Source: Lingula anatina (lineage: Eukaryota; Brachiopoda; Lingulata; Lingulida; Lingulidae). From it: a stretch of 64,000 nt of DNA. The stretch's first letter is position 1. Each line of letters starts with the position of its first letter. The notes under the pieces were generated by a model that searched no databases, was not told the origin of the DNA, and worked only from the letters and a program-made list of their open reading frames with translations. Below are positions 22,859-33,939 of the stretch, piece after piece. The position numbers and the translations under genes were made by a program. Location: positions 37,847 through 101,846 of the forward strand of contig NW_019775421.1 in NCBI RefSeq assembly GCF_001039355.2. The letters run 5' to 3'.

Positions 22859-23525
22859 AGACCAAGCAACAGAAAGAAAAAGTTTAAATTAATGTCTGGT
22901 GAATAAAAGTAAAACAGATGAAGAAAAAAGATGTTATTCTTTTTATCTGTTACAAAATTCAACACATGCATCAGAGTTCATTTTTCTCTCAATGTGACCC
23001 CTATTTTGTACCCCTTATTGTGAAACAGCCAATACATAAAGTGAAAACAAGACATTTGAGGAGGAAATTATTAGAAAGTATTGTAAGGGTAAAAGTATTG
23101 TAAACTTATGACATGTTTACCAGTTTGTGCGAGGTAATGGATGTCTTGATAGTTGCCTACGCAAAACATGGGTTCTTGAAGTCTCGAAAAATGATCGTGA
23201 TGCCATGTGTTGTGTATGTTACTAAAATACCTCTATGCTGAATGGAGTTTTGATTAGTAATGTGCACGCGATGATAAATCAGTCTACCTGCCTTAGTATG
23301 TATTCTTTTCAGTATCCGCTAAATTTAGTTATTATACAATTTAAAATATTTTAAAAATTCATAAGTCCTTCTTATGGTAGAGATCTCTTTTTATTTTTCT
23401 GATTTGACAAATTTCAGTCATTTAGGTTGTCACCTTCATGCCCATCCTCTTGGCTAGCTTTGTCTTGGTCTAGGTATTGATTTTTGATGAAAAATAGCAT
23501 AATTACAACATAGGTAGTCTGCCTT

Positions 23526-23558
<33 letters not shown>

Positions 23559-24717
23559 CTGATTAATCCATTTTTAAACATAAAAAACATAATGAAAAAA
23601 AATCATCTTTTTTTTACAAANGAAAAAAATTAATAACCTAATTTACGAAGATTATTAAGAGTATGGAGGATTTTAGAAAGACAATATTAGTACTAGTACT
23701 AAGTGTTTGGTCTTTTGCTATATAATTCTGTTCATAAAATAGTTCCTTTGACCCTCATTTGAAAAAAAAAATAAATAAATGTCAAGACAAATGGTGGTGA
23801 AATTCACCAGCCATGTCCATTTTTTGGACACTATCCAAGAAAATGCAAAAGAAGCTTAGTGTCTGACTTTAAATCAGTAGAAAAGTTACTAAACATTTTT
23901 GGAACATTTTATGGTCTAAGCTTATCTGTGAAAAAGTTATTTCTCGTGTAGACTGGAGGAACATGTCAAGAAAGAGGTTCACCAAAAATCTCAGGGGCAT
24001 AGGTGATGTTTCCTTAGAGACAATCAAAGTCTTCCAAATGGTTGTTCAAGTAGCAATAGAAGTCATTTCATCTTGCTGGATATGATTAGGATCAGCTGGT
24101 CAGAACTAAAGACATCATAGCTAACTGACCCTCAGCACACTGTCAGCTTGTTATCTGTCTGTCAAGAGGGGACATATTGATGGGAAAATTGTGCATCCTC
24201 CCCATGGGCGACAAGTTCGAGAGGGAAATGACGCAGTATTGAAAGCTTTCGACTCGTGTTTACCAGTTCCTGCAGCGTCTTGATAGCTGCCTACGCAAAA
24301 CAAGGGTTCTTGAAGTTTCTAAAAAACACTAATGATAGCGATGCCAGGTGTTGTCTGTGTTACTGATTCCTCTGTGCTGAATGGAGTTTTGATTAGAAAT
24401 GTGCACGCAATGATATATCAGTCTACCTCCCTTAGTATGTATTCTACTCAATATTTTTGTAATTTAATTATAATACAACTTACAGTATTAAAAAAACTAC
24501 ATCAGTTCTCCTTAGGTAGAAAGCTCTGTTTATTTTTAATTTGACAAATTTCAGTCATGTTAGGCTGTACTTTCATGCCAATCCTGTAGGCTAGTTTGGG
24601 CTTAGTCTGGGTATTGATTACTCATGATGAAAAACATAATAACAGCATGTGTATTCTGCCTTCATGCATTTTCTGTTTTGTAAGTACTGATTAATCCATT
24701 CTAAACATAAAAACAAA

Positions 24718-24718
24718 A

Positions 24719-24775
<57 letters not shown>
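24718..24775. repeat. (AAAT)n microsatellite
   Basis: About 14 AAAT units. Confidence 0.95.
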
Positions 24776-24938
24776 AATCATCTGTTCTCACAGACAACCC
24801 ATTCCTCATAGACCCTAAAGTAGTGTTCTTTTATAATTTTTGTTCCTTATTATAAAACATGTATGTTAATTACTGTTACATATAAAATTAATTCATAATT
24901 TATAAACCTAAAAATAAAAATCAAAACCCATAGAAAAC

Positions 24939-24939
24939 A

Positions 24940-24990
<51 letters not shown>
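24939..24990. repeat. (AAT)n microsatellite
   Basis: About 17 AAT units. Confidence 0.95.
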
Positions 24991-26687
24991 CTTATTTACA
25001 GAGATTATTAAGTGTATGGAGGGTTTTAGAAAAACAATTAATAAGTGTTTGATCTTTTGCCATATAATTCTATTGCATTAAATAGTTCCTTTGCCCCTTA
25101 TTTGAAAATAAATAAATATCAAGACAAAACATGGTGAAATTCATCATTCATGTCCATTTTTTATTTATTTTTTTTTTTGGACACCATCCAAGAATATGCA
25201 AAAGAAGCTCACAGTGTCTGAATTTAAATCAGTAGGAAAGCTAGTAGCCTACTAAACATTTTTGGAACATTTTATGGTGTAAGCTTAAAGAAACTATTCA
25301 AAGTGAGTCTGAGAATAACTTACAAACCATCTCAAGAATGAAACTAAAGGCTTTTGGCCACCACATCAGAAAGGATAAGATTACAAAGACCCTTACACAA
25401 GATAAACAAGAAGGCACCAAAGAAACTTGTTTGACAACGTGCAAAATTGGAGTAGTCTTAAATCTAACTATGAAAAAGTTAATTCCCATGTGGATTGGAG
25501 TAACATGTCAAGAAACAGGTTCACCAAAAATCTCAGGGGCATAGGTGATGTTTCCTTAGAGACAATCAAAGTCTTCCAAATGGTTGTTCAAGTAGCAATA
25601 GAAGTCATTTCATCTTGCTGGATATGATTAGGATCAGCTGGTCAGAACCAAAGACATCATAGCTAACTGACCCTCGACACACTGTCAGCTTGTTATCTGT
25701 CTGTGAAGAGGGGACATATTGATGGGAAAATTGTGCATCCTCCCCATGGGCGACAAGTTTGAGAGGGAAATGATGCAGTATTGAAAGCTTTTGGCTCGTG
25801 TTTACCAATCATGAGGGGTCTTGACAGTTGCCAATGCAAAACAAGGGTTCTTGAAGTTTCAAAAAACACCAATGATTGTGATTCCATGTGTTGTCTATGT
25901 ATCTGAAGTTACTAGTTGCCTATGCAAAACAAAGGTTCTTGGAAGTTTTGAAAAACACCAATGATGGTGATCATAAGAAAATAAAGATTAAATGTTTAAG
26001 TTTTCGAGATCACTTTTAGAAAGACTCACTCATGATACAACTAAGTAAAAAATTAAATATCAAATGATAGGTGTTTGATATCAACTTTGTGTGATGAGCT
26101 CAGCATTTTTTTTTTTTAATTTCTCATCCTTGGTCTCTTTATTTCGGGTAGGAGAGCTACTGTATGTTTCATGTTTGTAATGATCGAGGACTTTATTTTT
26201 CCAATTTGGGGGGGGGGGTTATCATTATTATTATCTAATTCTATTTACCGTTCTCGTCAAAGGCCAATGCCGCTTTTAATTAGTTAATGTCCTACAAACA
26301 TAATTCCAAGTTTTTGCTGTTTTGTGCATGCACACTTCGGTAAGCTCGGCTTTAATTAAGAATTCGTCGATAGCATGCCGCAAGGTGCGTTTATTTTTTA
26401 ACTAATTTTTGAACAAGCAATCGACTAGTTAGACAAATTAAGCACAACTCCAAAAGAACTGTTAGTTTGGTCACACAAAACTATTTGCTTTCATTTCAAA
26501 AAAAAAAGTAACACGGGAAAAGCTTTAGCTTGCTTAGGTAACCACAAACAACTCACCTGTCCTAAAACGGAAGTAATTATAAATTGTTTAAATAGAACTC
26601 CGCAGTCTTGAAAATACTACAACCTCATTGCCTGATAAACTGAATAATCTTCTTTTAAGGAGATTAGAAAACTATTTAAAAAATAAG

Positions 26688-26721
26688 CCAATCATGGTCA
26701 TGCTTACAAAACTCGACCAAT
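26688..26721 (+). promoter_or_regulatory. two CCAAT boxes upstream of SIGMAR1
   Basis: CCAAT occurs at 26688 and 26717, 63 and 34 bases upstream of the SIGMAR1 start codon. No TATA box is seen. The spacing suggests a very short 5' untranslated region or use of only the distal copy. Confidence 0.35.
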
Positions 26722-26750
26722 GAAAAGCGGCAAAGTTTGTTTGGTTCAAA

Positions 26751-29156
26751 ATGGTGGTCTGCATGCTCAGATGTATCATTTCTTTAGTTAAAATTAGCTT
26801 ACTTCTAGGTGTACTTGTTTATGGTATACACTTTTGGCTATCCAACAAAGATTATGTGTTTGATGCAGGGAAGATAGCCAAGATATCAGAGAAATATGCA
26901 GGTATTTACCGTTGTGTCATTGTTTAACATCGTTTGTTTTCATTGTGTACGAGCCCTATGACCATGCATAGACGATCAGTGAATCGTTTGCTTGTGTCAT
27001 TCAGCACAGATGCGTAAGTTAATGAAATATTTTGCCTTATCGTAGTCTAATGCAATATCACTGACAGGCTGTTAATAGAGAGCTGCTTCCTAAAAAAAAA
27101 TCCTACAGAACATGATGCCACTGAATAACAAATTAATCCTTGCAATGCACATTCAAAGAAAATGAATGCCTCTGCACAAGACCTTTTCTCTCCAGTGCTT
27201 TAACACGCCTAATGCAATCACACCAAGTACATAATCTAATAATCTAAATAATATGGTAAAAATTAGTAATAACAGTAAAAAAACAGTTACAAAGACTAAC
27301 ATTTGTCTGTTGACACATTTTCTAAGACTGTCACAGCTATCTTACCTAATAGATTGTCACTTGACCCACTATCACGCCAAGCACAATAACAAACAGCTCA
27401 CTATCTCACCTAACACACTTAATTTTTCAGGCTATGAGGCTGAGGCAGCATTCAGAGATATCCTCAAAGAACTAGAGGATCTGTACCCAGGGCACATACT
27501 TCCCAGTAGAGATCATCAATGGATCTTTGTCAATGCAGGAGGCTGGATGGGGAGTATGATGGTGGTTCATGCCTCCCTGACAGAGTATGTTCTCTTCTTT
27601 GGTACAGCCATCGATACAGCAGGGCACTCAGGTATCACAGACGTAAAGTTTTTTACACTCTGGGGTAGCGCTAACACTCGCCAATTTAGCCAAATGCTAA
27701 AACTTACTTAAATTGGCTAAAGAAAAAGGGCTTGATTTGACTTGTTTTAGTCAAATTATAACCATTTTGATAACAAATTGACAAAAAAGTGGTGATTTGG
27801 TTAAGCGACAAAAATTGCTAGCGCTACCCCAGACACTGGATATCATAGGGCTGATTGTGCCTCTATTCTTTATTTTTATTTAAGTATTAAATCCTTTAGC
27901 CATGTATGGTGAGTTTCCATAGACTTTATACCTTGGGCTTTGGTGTATACATAGATGAGGAGTCATATTTTTATATCCTATCTTTTCATTTGTTACATTC
28001 TTAAGAGTGGAGAGTAAGAGTGCCAAGGAAATTTATGGGGTGACAAAGATACCATGACACAACTCAATATTTCTGATTGTGCAAGTATTCACAGCAGAAA
28101 TATACAGCAGCCTTATTCTAAAGAAGAATATCTGTTTGCATTCTGATTTTGTAGTTTTCCTCCCAATTATTACAAATTTCATCTAGTAGCCAGCTGTCTA
28201 AATATATGTCCCTTATTTAAACAGGCAGGTACTGGGCCAATATCTCAGATACATTGATCACTGGACAATACTTGCAGTGGAAGGAAGGGGAAATGAAAAG
28301 CACTGTTTATGGACCTGGTAAGGAGTTTATAAAATGCAGTTTTTCTTGACTTCAATACAGATTTAATACTTTATGGGCCTGGTAATACATAGGACCTGGT
28401 GATAAAACACTAGTTCTTGACTCCAATATATACAGAATTAATTCAGAGGCCCATCTGCTATGTTTCTGTTCACTTTTTTATTGATAATGAGAGCCATACA
28501 CTACGTTGCTATATACCATCACATTAATAACAAGAGCTTAACAGTACGTTTTTGTATGCCATCTTTAAGTTATTGATGATGAGAATCATAAGCTATAGTA
28601 CATTTCAAGCCACCATTTAGACTTGTTGACGTGAATGGTGATGTGTTAGTCTCTCAATACCTCAAATTGTTGTAAGATGTGATAGACCTTCATTCATAAT
28701 ATATTTGTTTGTTTCTTTGTTTTTTCATTAATTCATTCACTGGTATATATATCAACTCACCCACCCTGTAAATGCACATTCACTCAATCACTCGTTTCTT
28801 TTTTTAGATAATTTTCATTCAGATTTTTTATGCACCCTTATTTCTTTGTTTCTTTACTTATTCATCACTGCAATATCAATCTCCTTCTCGTATACATCAA
28901 ATACATTTCAGGGGACACCATTTATCATGGAATGGGAGAGGTCACATCTCTTAACTTCAAAGCCGACACATGGATGGTAGAGTATGGCCGAGGATTTATA
29001 CCATCCACACTTCCCTTTGCCCTGGCGGACACTGTGTTTGGAACCACAGACTTTGTTACAGCTTTCTACACCGTGAGGGTGTATGCAAAGGCATTGTGGA
29101 TGGAAGGGTCTTTGTTTGTCGGGGAGTTCCGTGATTATTTAAAGGGAAATCTGTGA
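26751..29156 (+). CDS. SIGMAR1: sigma non-opioid intracellular receptor 1
   Basis: Exons 26751-26901, 27431-27631, 28225-28317 and 28912-29156 join in phase (690 nt) to 229 residues; the human protein has 223. All introns are GT-AG and phase 1. Residues about 11-30 form the single N-terminal membrane helix. The cupin-like ligand domain includes [56 protein letters not shown] and [13 protein letters not shown]. Asp126 and Glu172, the ligand-contacting acidic pair in the human receptor, are both present at the same residue numbers. The family (ERG2/sigma-1) resides in the ER membrane at mitochondria-associated sites and acts as a ligand-regulated chaperone. A C-terminal amphipathic region is retained. 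A 173-bp transposon sits 28 bases past the exon 2 donor. Confidence 0.97.
27660..27832. mobile_element. 173-bp MITE with 5-bp target duplication
   Basis: The ends are CTGGGGTAGCGCTA and, inverted, TAGCGCTACCCCAG. The flanking direct repeat is ACACT at 27655-27659 and 27833-27837. Within it TTAAATTGGCTAA-type sequence partly folds back on itself. A 5-bp duplication is found in some hAT lineages, but the superfamily is not certain. It lies in SIGMAR1 intron 2. Confidence 0.85.
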
Positions 29157-29482
29157 TTTAATGGGGTGAAAGCAACATTTTTTTAAAATTGAAATGGGCT
29201 CATGTTGTATTATTTTTTTCCCCTCAGTAATTAGGTTTTTTACCAGAACAGGATGTATTAGATGAAGATTGACCAGATATATTTATGTAATTATTGTTAG
29301 GCAAGGGATTTGTTATTCTTGAGATTTAATATTGGGAACACTGTGTTCATAAACACTGTGTAAGATTCTAAAGAATCTTATAGATGTCACGATACTTAAT
29401 TGTGGAAAACATTACGAAAATTTTAGTGCAAAACAAGGTGGAGAGCGATAAAGAGGACTAGAGCGTGTGATTGAATTTTGTT

Positions 29483-29488
29483 AATAAA
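29483..29488 (+). terminator. AATAAA polyadenylation signal, SIGMAR1 candidate
   Basis: AATAAA lies 327 bases after the SIGMAR1 stop codon and before the next exon-like sequence. Confidence 0.45.
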
Positions 29489-29597
29489 TAACCTTATCCC
29501 ATCTGTCTTAGGTTTGTGATGGCATATTTGGGGTATTTTTCAAAAATTATTTTTTCTGTCATAATAAGTACAACNGCTCATTTTTCTGTACTTTCAG

Positions 29598-30058
29598 AGG
29601 AGGCACAGTTCCAGCAGTAGTTCAGACGAGAGTGCTCCTGCCACCCCTGCTCCAGCCACTCCAAGCAGTGAGAAGAAAAAGAAGAAGAAAAAGAAAGAGA
29701 GTGCAGAAGAACCAGATGTGGTGAGTGCTCTGACAGGTTTTTTTTTTTTTTTTTTAACTAAATTATTGATAGATCGCAAATTAATTTAAAAAAATATATT
29801 TTAACATTTTGGAAGCCAATGTATTTGCAGCTTGCATCAAAATGTTTTAATTTCCGTGTTGCAAAACATGCAGGGGAATTAGAATCAAGTTTGAAAACTT
29901 TTTGATTTCCTTTAACTACAGCCAAGTTAAGGATTCAAATGTCACATTTAAATGTTTAAAAAAGATTATTACGCATTGTGGTATGTTTTCAGGAGAAATC
30001 TGAAAAGAAAAAGAAGAAGAAAAAGAAACACAAAAAGGAAAGTGCTGACAGTGATTGA
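29598..30058 (+). CDS. orphan 3' exons encoding an acidic/poly-Lys tail
   Basis: Two exons, 29598-29720 and 29993-30058, are bounded by good signals (TTTCAG/AGG, GTG/GTGAGT, TTTTCAG/GAG) and read in one frame to a TGA. The peptide goes from RRHSSSSSDESAPATPAP through two KKKKKKKK blocks to HKKESADSD and stop. Such KKE/D tails are typical of nucleolar proteins such as NOP56, NOP58 and dyskerin, but the tail alone does not identify the gene. No upstream exon is found after the SIGMAR1 stop. They may be the 3' end of a gene whose other exons I missed, an alternative terminal of a longer transcript, or a transposed fragment. Confidence 0.45.
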
Positions 30059-30234
30059 CAGTAACAGATTGGTGAATGAAACGTAATTCTTTTGAAAGAA
30101 AGAATTCTTAAAAAAAGAGAAAATGAAAGGATGACAGATATGGAAAGCAGCAGAGAAAAAAGCATGAGAATGACTTAAGAATAAAGCAAGCTGGACTTTG
30201 GGGGGACCAGTGACAGATGTATAAGTAGAAAATG

Positions 30235-30240
30235 AATAAA
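30235..30240 (+). terminator. AATAAA polyadenylation signal candidate
   Basis: It lies 177 bases after the stop of the Lys-rich exons. Confidence 0.4.
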
Positions 30241-32235
30241 GAGGGTTCTTCAGGAAGATTCCCACGTGAACAGTTATGGTTTTCAAGGAGAGTAGGAAAA
30301 GATTTTTCTGAATATTGGCAGGTTTCCAACTTTTTTGGAGCCAAAACTATCATTTTTGATATCGATGCAGATCTGCGATAAAAAAGGGGGATGGGGGTTA
30401 GTTCTGGTCCCGACGCCTTATTTTAAGATTTGTTTAGAAGAGGCCATGACCTCTTTATTACTGTACTTGATAAGTGATGGCTCAATGATGCGTCTCAGTA
30501 GAGCAGAAAGTGCGGGGTATTGATAGTATATGTAGATGCTTATGACCCATCTATAGATACAGTTTCATTGAATGTCATGAATATACAAAGAACTGAGCCG
30601 AAATTGCAAGCTGAACAGTTGGTAGGAGAGCTAATTATAACTACATTAGCAAATCTTGCTTTTTTTAACCATTGAAAGTAATGTTTGGTAATTTTTATTA
30701 CATTTCATTTATTTATTTTATTGTTATTGAGTATTTTAAGGAATTGGTTGAGCCTGGAGATTATATGAAAGAAAATTGATTTATTTTTATAGAAAAAAAA
30801 AGTGCAGTTTGTGACACAACTACTGGCCCCAGTGTCCGATGTTCTGTTATAGAGAACATGTCGAGCCATATGTGGCTTTAATTGCTATCTGCTCTAATAA
30901 GGATAAGATTGTGCAATTTAAAACTGTTTGTATGACCACCACTTCACTAAACATTAAGCGTTTTGCTCCTCTGCTTTGCTACTGAGACCTAAAGTGACAG
31001 TTTATTTTTGTTGAAATTTAACTGGAAAATTTTTTCATTAGTCGATATGCAACTCGGTCCTATCAGTGACACTTAAGGCGAGACTAAAAAATAAATGATG
31101 ATGAGATGGAGGAGCAATTTTATGTAAATAAAAGAGAATACTTATAATCAGTGTTTTGTGATTTTATGCATTACAGTTTAATTGGCTTTTTGTGTGACCT
31201 TTAATTTTAAATACGCCACATTTACCGTTTACTAGGAACATGATAAGTCGCTGAGTAAAGTTCGTGTTTGATAATAAGTGAAGAAACAGATTCCATACAT
31301 CTTTGCCTAAATTATTTATTTACTTAATGCTTCTTCTTTAAATGTTCAGTTTCATTCCATAAATAGGTTCCCTAATCAGCTAATGAGAATCGGAAGTTTT
31401 CATTGCGTGCTGTAACGTTATCCTCTGTATAAGGGAATTGGAATGCGGCTTGTCCTGGATAGAACTGGACAAAGCAGTTTCGAAGCGTATGTCATTCCTT
31501 TTTCCACTTTATGTAGAACCACATTAGAAAGCTTTCTACTTCTGTGATAGAACTTTGTCCAACTTTGTAAAATCAAAAGGCAGCCAGCATGTGGTGAGTA
31601 TAATGCTTGGGCTTTACTGCTGGGCCATAAACTAGTAATACTAAATTACTCATTATAGCGCAATACACAGGATAAAATGACTCGGGATGCGATAAACAGG
31701 ACGAAGTCATTCGCAACGGCAAGGGTAGGTATATCAGAAATTTTTTCAAACTGATCAGAAATTTATTATACTTATATCTTCTGAAAGGTAATACAAAAAA
31801 CAGATGAATTCTTTTGGGATTTTTAAAATATTCCTACAAGCAACAAAGATATTGAAGTGTTTTAACTGCAAAAATTCACCAAAAGTGTCCACACTCTTCA
31901 GCTAAAAACCTGTAACTACTGACCAGCGGTGATCACTCAGCTGTAGCCAATTAGGGCAATTAGGGCTGTATGTTAATCTAATGACCCGGAAACAAACCCA
32001 AATTGGCGACCGCGCAAGCACATTGCTGGGATGGCTTCCGTGCAGATGTACTATAAATATTGCGCATCAAATAAACTATACTTCGCATGGTTCAATTTTC
32101 ATGATTTTTCGGCATAATATTGTAAATTTCATAAACTTTACACGACATAAATTACAAAAGCTTCCATGCACTACTTATCTGAAATTTTTAACATTTTGTC
32201 AAGGCAAAACTTAAAAACGTCCTCAAATCAAAGTT
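30241..32235. other. intergenic, nothing supported
   Basis: AT-rich, with no exon, domain or clear repeat identified. Short ORFs at 30335 and 31981 have no recognisable content. Confidence 0.5.
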
Positions 32236-32240
32236 CTCTA

Positions 32241-32382
32241 CAGGGGCGGATTTAGGCCGTCTTCTGGGTCTTCCGGAAGACGGTCAGATTTTCAAGTTTA
32301 CATTGACGGGTATCTAATTTTTTCTGTCAGAAGACAAGATAATTTGGAAGGCTGTCAGAAAATATCTCTGAATCCGCCCCTG
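32241..32382. mobile_element. 142-bp hAT-like MITE
   Basis: The ends are CAGGGGCGGATTTAG and, inverted, CTGAATCCGCCCCTG. CAGGGGCGGAT is a classic hAT terminus. The flanking direct repeat CTCTA is at 32236-32240 and 32383-32387. Internally, GTCTTCTGGGTCTTCCGGAA and a later TCTGTCAGAAGACA are further fold-back sequence. No coding capacity. Confidence 0.88.
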
Positions 32383-32387
32383 CTCTA

Positions 32388-32976
32388 ATACCCCGTTCAC
32401 ACTACAATCTGAAATATCCGAATTTTTGCAATGTGAATTACGGGTGAAAAATCCGATTCGGTTGTGTGGCCACACACAGCAAAGGGAAACCGAATCGTGC
32501 ACTGAAAATTCAGGTGGAGGTTCCGGTTTGAAGAATCGCGCATGCGCAGAATCCATGAAAACAAAAATATGGCGCCAATCATTGCTCTTCTCGCACTCAG
32601 TTTTTTTTCTTGTGTGTTTGTTTTTGGAACATCAAATTTAACTCAAAAGTCGGCAAAAGGAACATTTAAGTAAGATCTGGAAGAATTTGACAGATACAAG
32701 AAGGAGAATAGCTGGGTTCCGATGGAGAGTGTGGGTCCATTGACCTGGCATGTTGCTTTTCTTTCCCGCGAGATTTGCTAGTGCATGCCCAGTGCGATCT
32801 AAACAGGTGGCCCTTCCGGTAAAGTAACCGAATCGCTGGAGAGAATCCAGCTCGCTAGTAGGATTGTTGGAAACCGGTTTACAAAAATCCTCATGCGTTC
32901 AGACTACCGCAATAATTCGAATCTTGACCTAATTCGCTATTTAACCGGTTAAATGACTGCAGTGTGAACGGGGTAT
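32388..32976. mobile_element. 589-bp inverted-repeat element with TA duplication
   Basis: The termini are ATACCCCGTTCACACTACA and, inverted, ATACCCCGTTCACACTGCA. TA flanks both sides (32386-32387 and 32977-32978), as in mariner/Tc-type insertions. The interior contains inverted blocks such as CCGATTCGG and CCGAATCG, and no open frame. The left TA is the last two bases of the neighbouring hAT-like element's CTCTA duplication, so the two elements abut exactly. Confidence 0.75.
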
Positions 32977-33654
32977 TAAACTGCAACACGGGAAAATTAT
33001 GTGACCGGAATTTACTCTTTGATTTACAGCTTATCTAGTAAATGGCTTGTATTTGTTTATTTACACGGCGCTAAAAGAGAGATTAAAAAAAGGCGAGCTG
33101 TCAGCAGGCCAATATCAGTTTTACACTTCACTGCCCCTGGATAGTTACTACTGTAGCGCCCCTAGCAGATTGTGATATACCTAGCAAGGGTGTCCGTGAT
33201 ATAAAAGTGAAATATTTTGCTAGGTAACCGATTATGATATCGTCGACTGAAATTTGCAAATTGTTAAAATTCGTTTTTAGCATATTGGGTCGTCTGCCAC
33301 ACTTATCATCTCAAGAAGTTTGCATGTTTTTTTGCAGTTTTGAATTCTCAGACATTGCCATATATATTTAAGTACTCAGAATATACAGTTGTATTGTGCT
33401 AATATTGTGTATTTTACTTCGATCGTTCAATGCTTGTTTGTCAACCTTGCATAGTCTTCTTTGTAATATTAAGCCAAACTTCATTCATGCTTTCATATTA
33501 ACAGGCAACTTATGACTTCTAATCAATGTTAAAAATGCTTATATTCTCATATATATAAATTTTTTTTTTTTTTTTTTTTTAAGAATGAAGGTACTAGCTA
33601 GAACATTGTGTAAAAGACTGAAGGAAAACTTGCCGTGAGTGAAGAGGGTAAAAC

Positions 33655-33939
33655 TCCAAACAAGAGCCAGTACTGTGATACAAGATATCCTGTCAGTGGC
33701 AGTAGTGCACTCCAGAAGGAAGAACTCACACAGGGGATAGACAATGTAATTATCAGTACAGCGACAAAAAATCACGTGAAAGAAGCCAAATAGAAATTAA
33801 AAAAAAAAAAAAAACACTCAGACTGGGATGAAAAATATTTACATGCAAGCACTGGAAAAAAAATTGGTTGCAGCCACAATAATTTCCGTGAGAAAATTGT
33901 GTAAATGTCATTACAGAGAAAAGATGCATCATAAAAAAG
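33655..33939 (+). pseudogene. decayed C2H2 fingers upstream of the zinc-finger gene
   Basis: Frame-shifted, stop-containing sequence still shows finger traces. AGCCAGTACTGTGATACAAG reads SQYCDTRYPVSGSSALQKEE, where the intact gene has a CQYC finger ending in H-E-R-T-H-T. Further traces (KIFTCK, HYREKMHHK) lie nearer to 33940. The intact array therefore seems to have lost fingers on its 5' side. A poly-A run at 33799-33813 interrupts this stretch. Confidence 0.5.

Larger units (their letters stand above)
23107..25975 (+). repeat. tandem duplication of a 1.1-1.5 kb unit
   Basis: Unit 1 (about 23107-24258) and unit 2 (about 24259-25800) are colinear, followed by a partial third copy to about 25975. 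Shared landmarks in order are GTCTTGATAGNTGCCTACGC, GAATGGAGTTTTGATTAG, GTCTACCTNCCTTAGTATG, CTGATTAATCCAT, GATTATTAAG, TTTTTGGAACATTTTATGGT, AACATGTCAAGAAANAGGTT, ATCTCAGGGGCATAGGTGAT and GGATCAGCTGGTCAGAAC. Unit 1 lacks about 200 bases present in unit 2 (around 25287-25467). Poly-T, AAAT and AAT tracts differ between units. Short ORFs across the unit are not conserved as proteins. Confidence 0.85.

Noticed and set aside
25338-25627. Two overlapping ORFs in the tandem unit, one ending EVISSCWI
   Set aside because: The sister unit at 23.9-24.1 kb keeps the DNA but lacks the first part of both frames, so protein conservation is not supported.
29157-30058. Lys-rich exons as alternative last exons of SIGMAR1
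   Set aside because: No usable donor in a fitting frame was found in SIGMAR1 exon 4 before its stop, and the intact gene already has the full family length.
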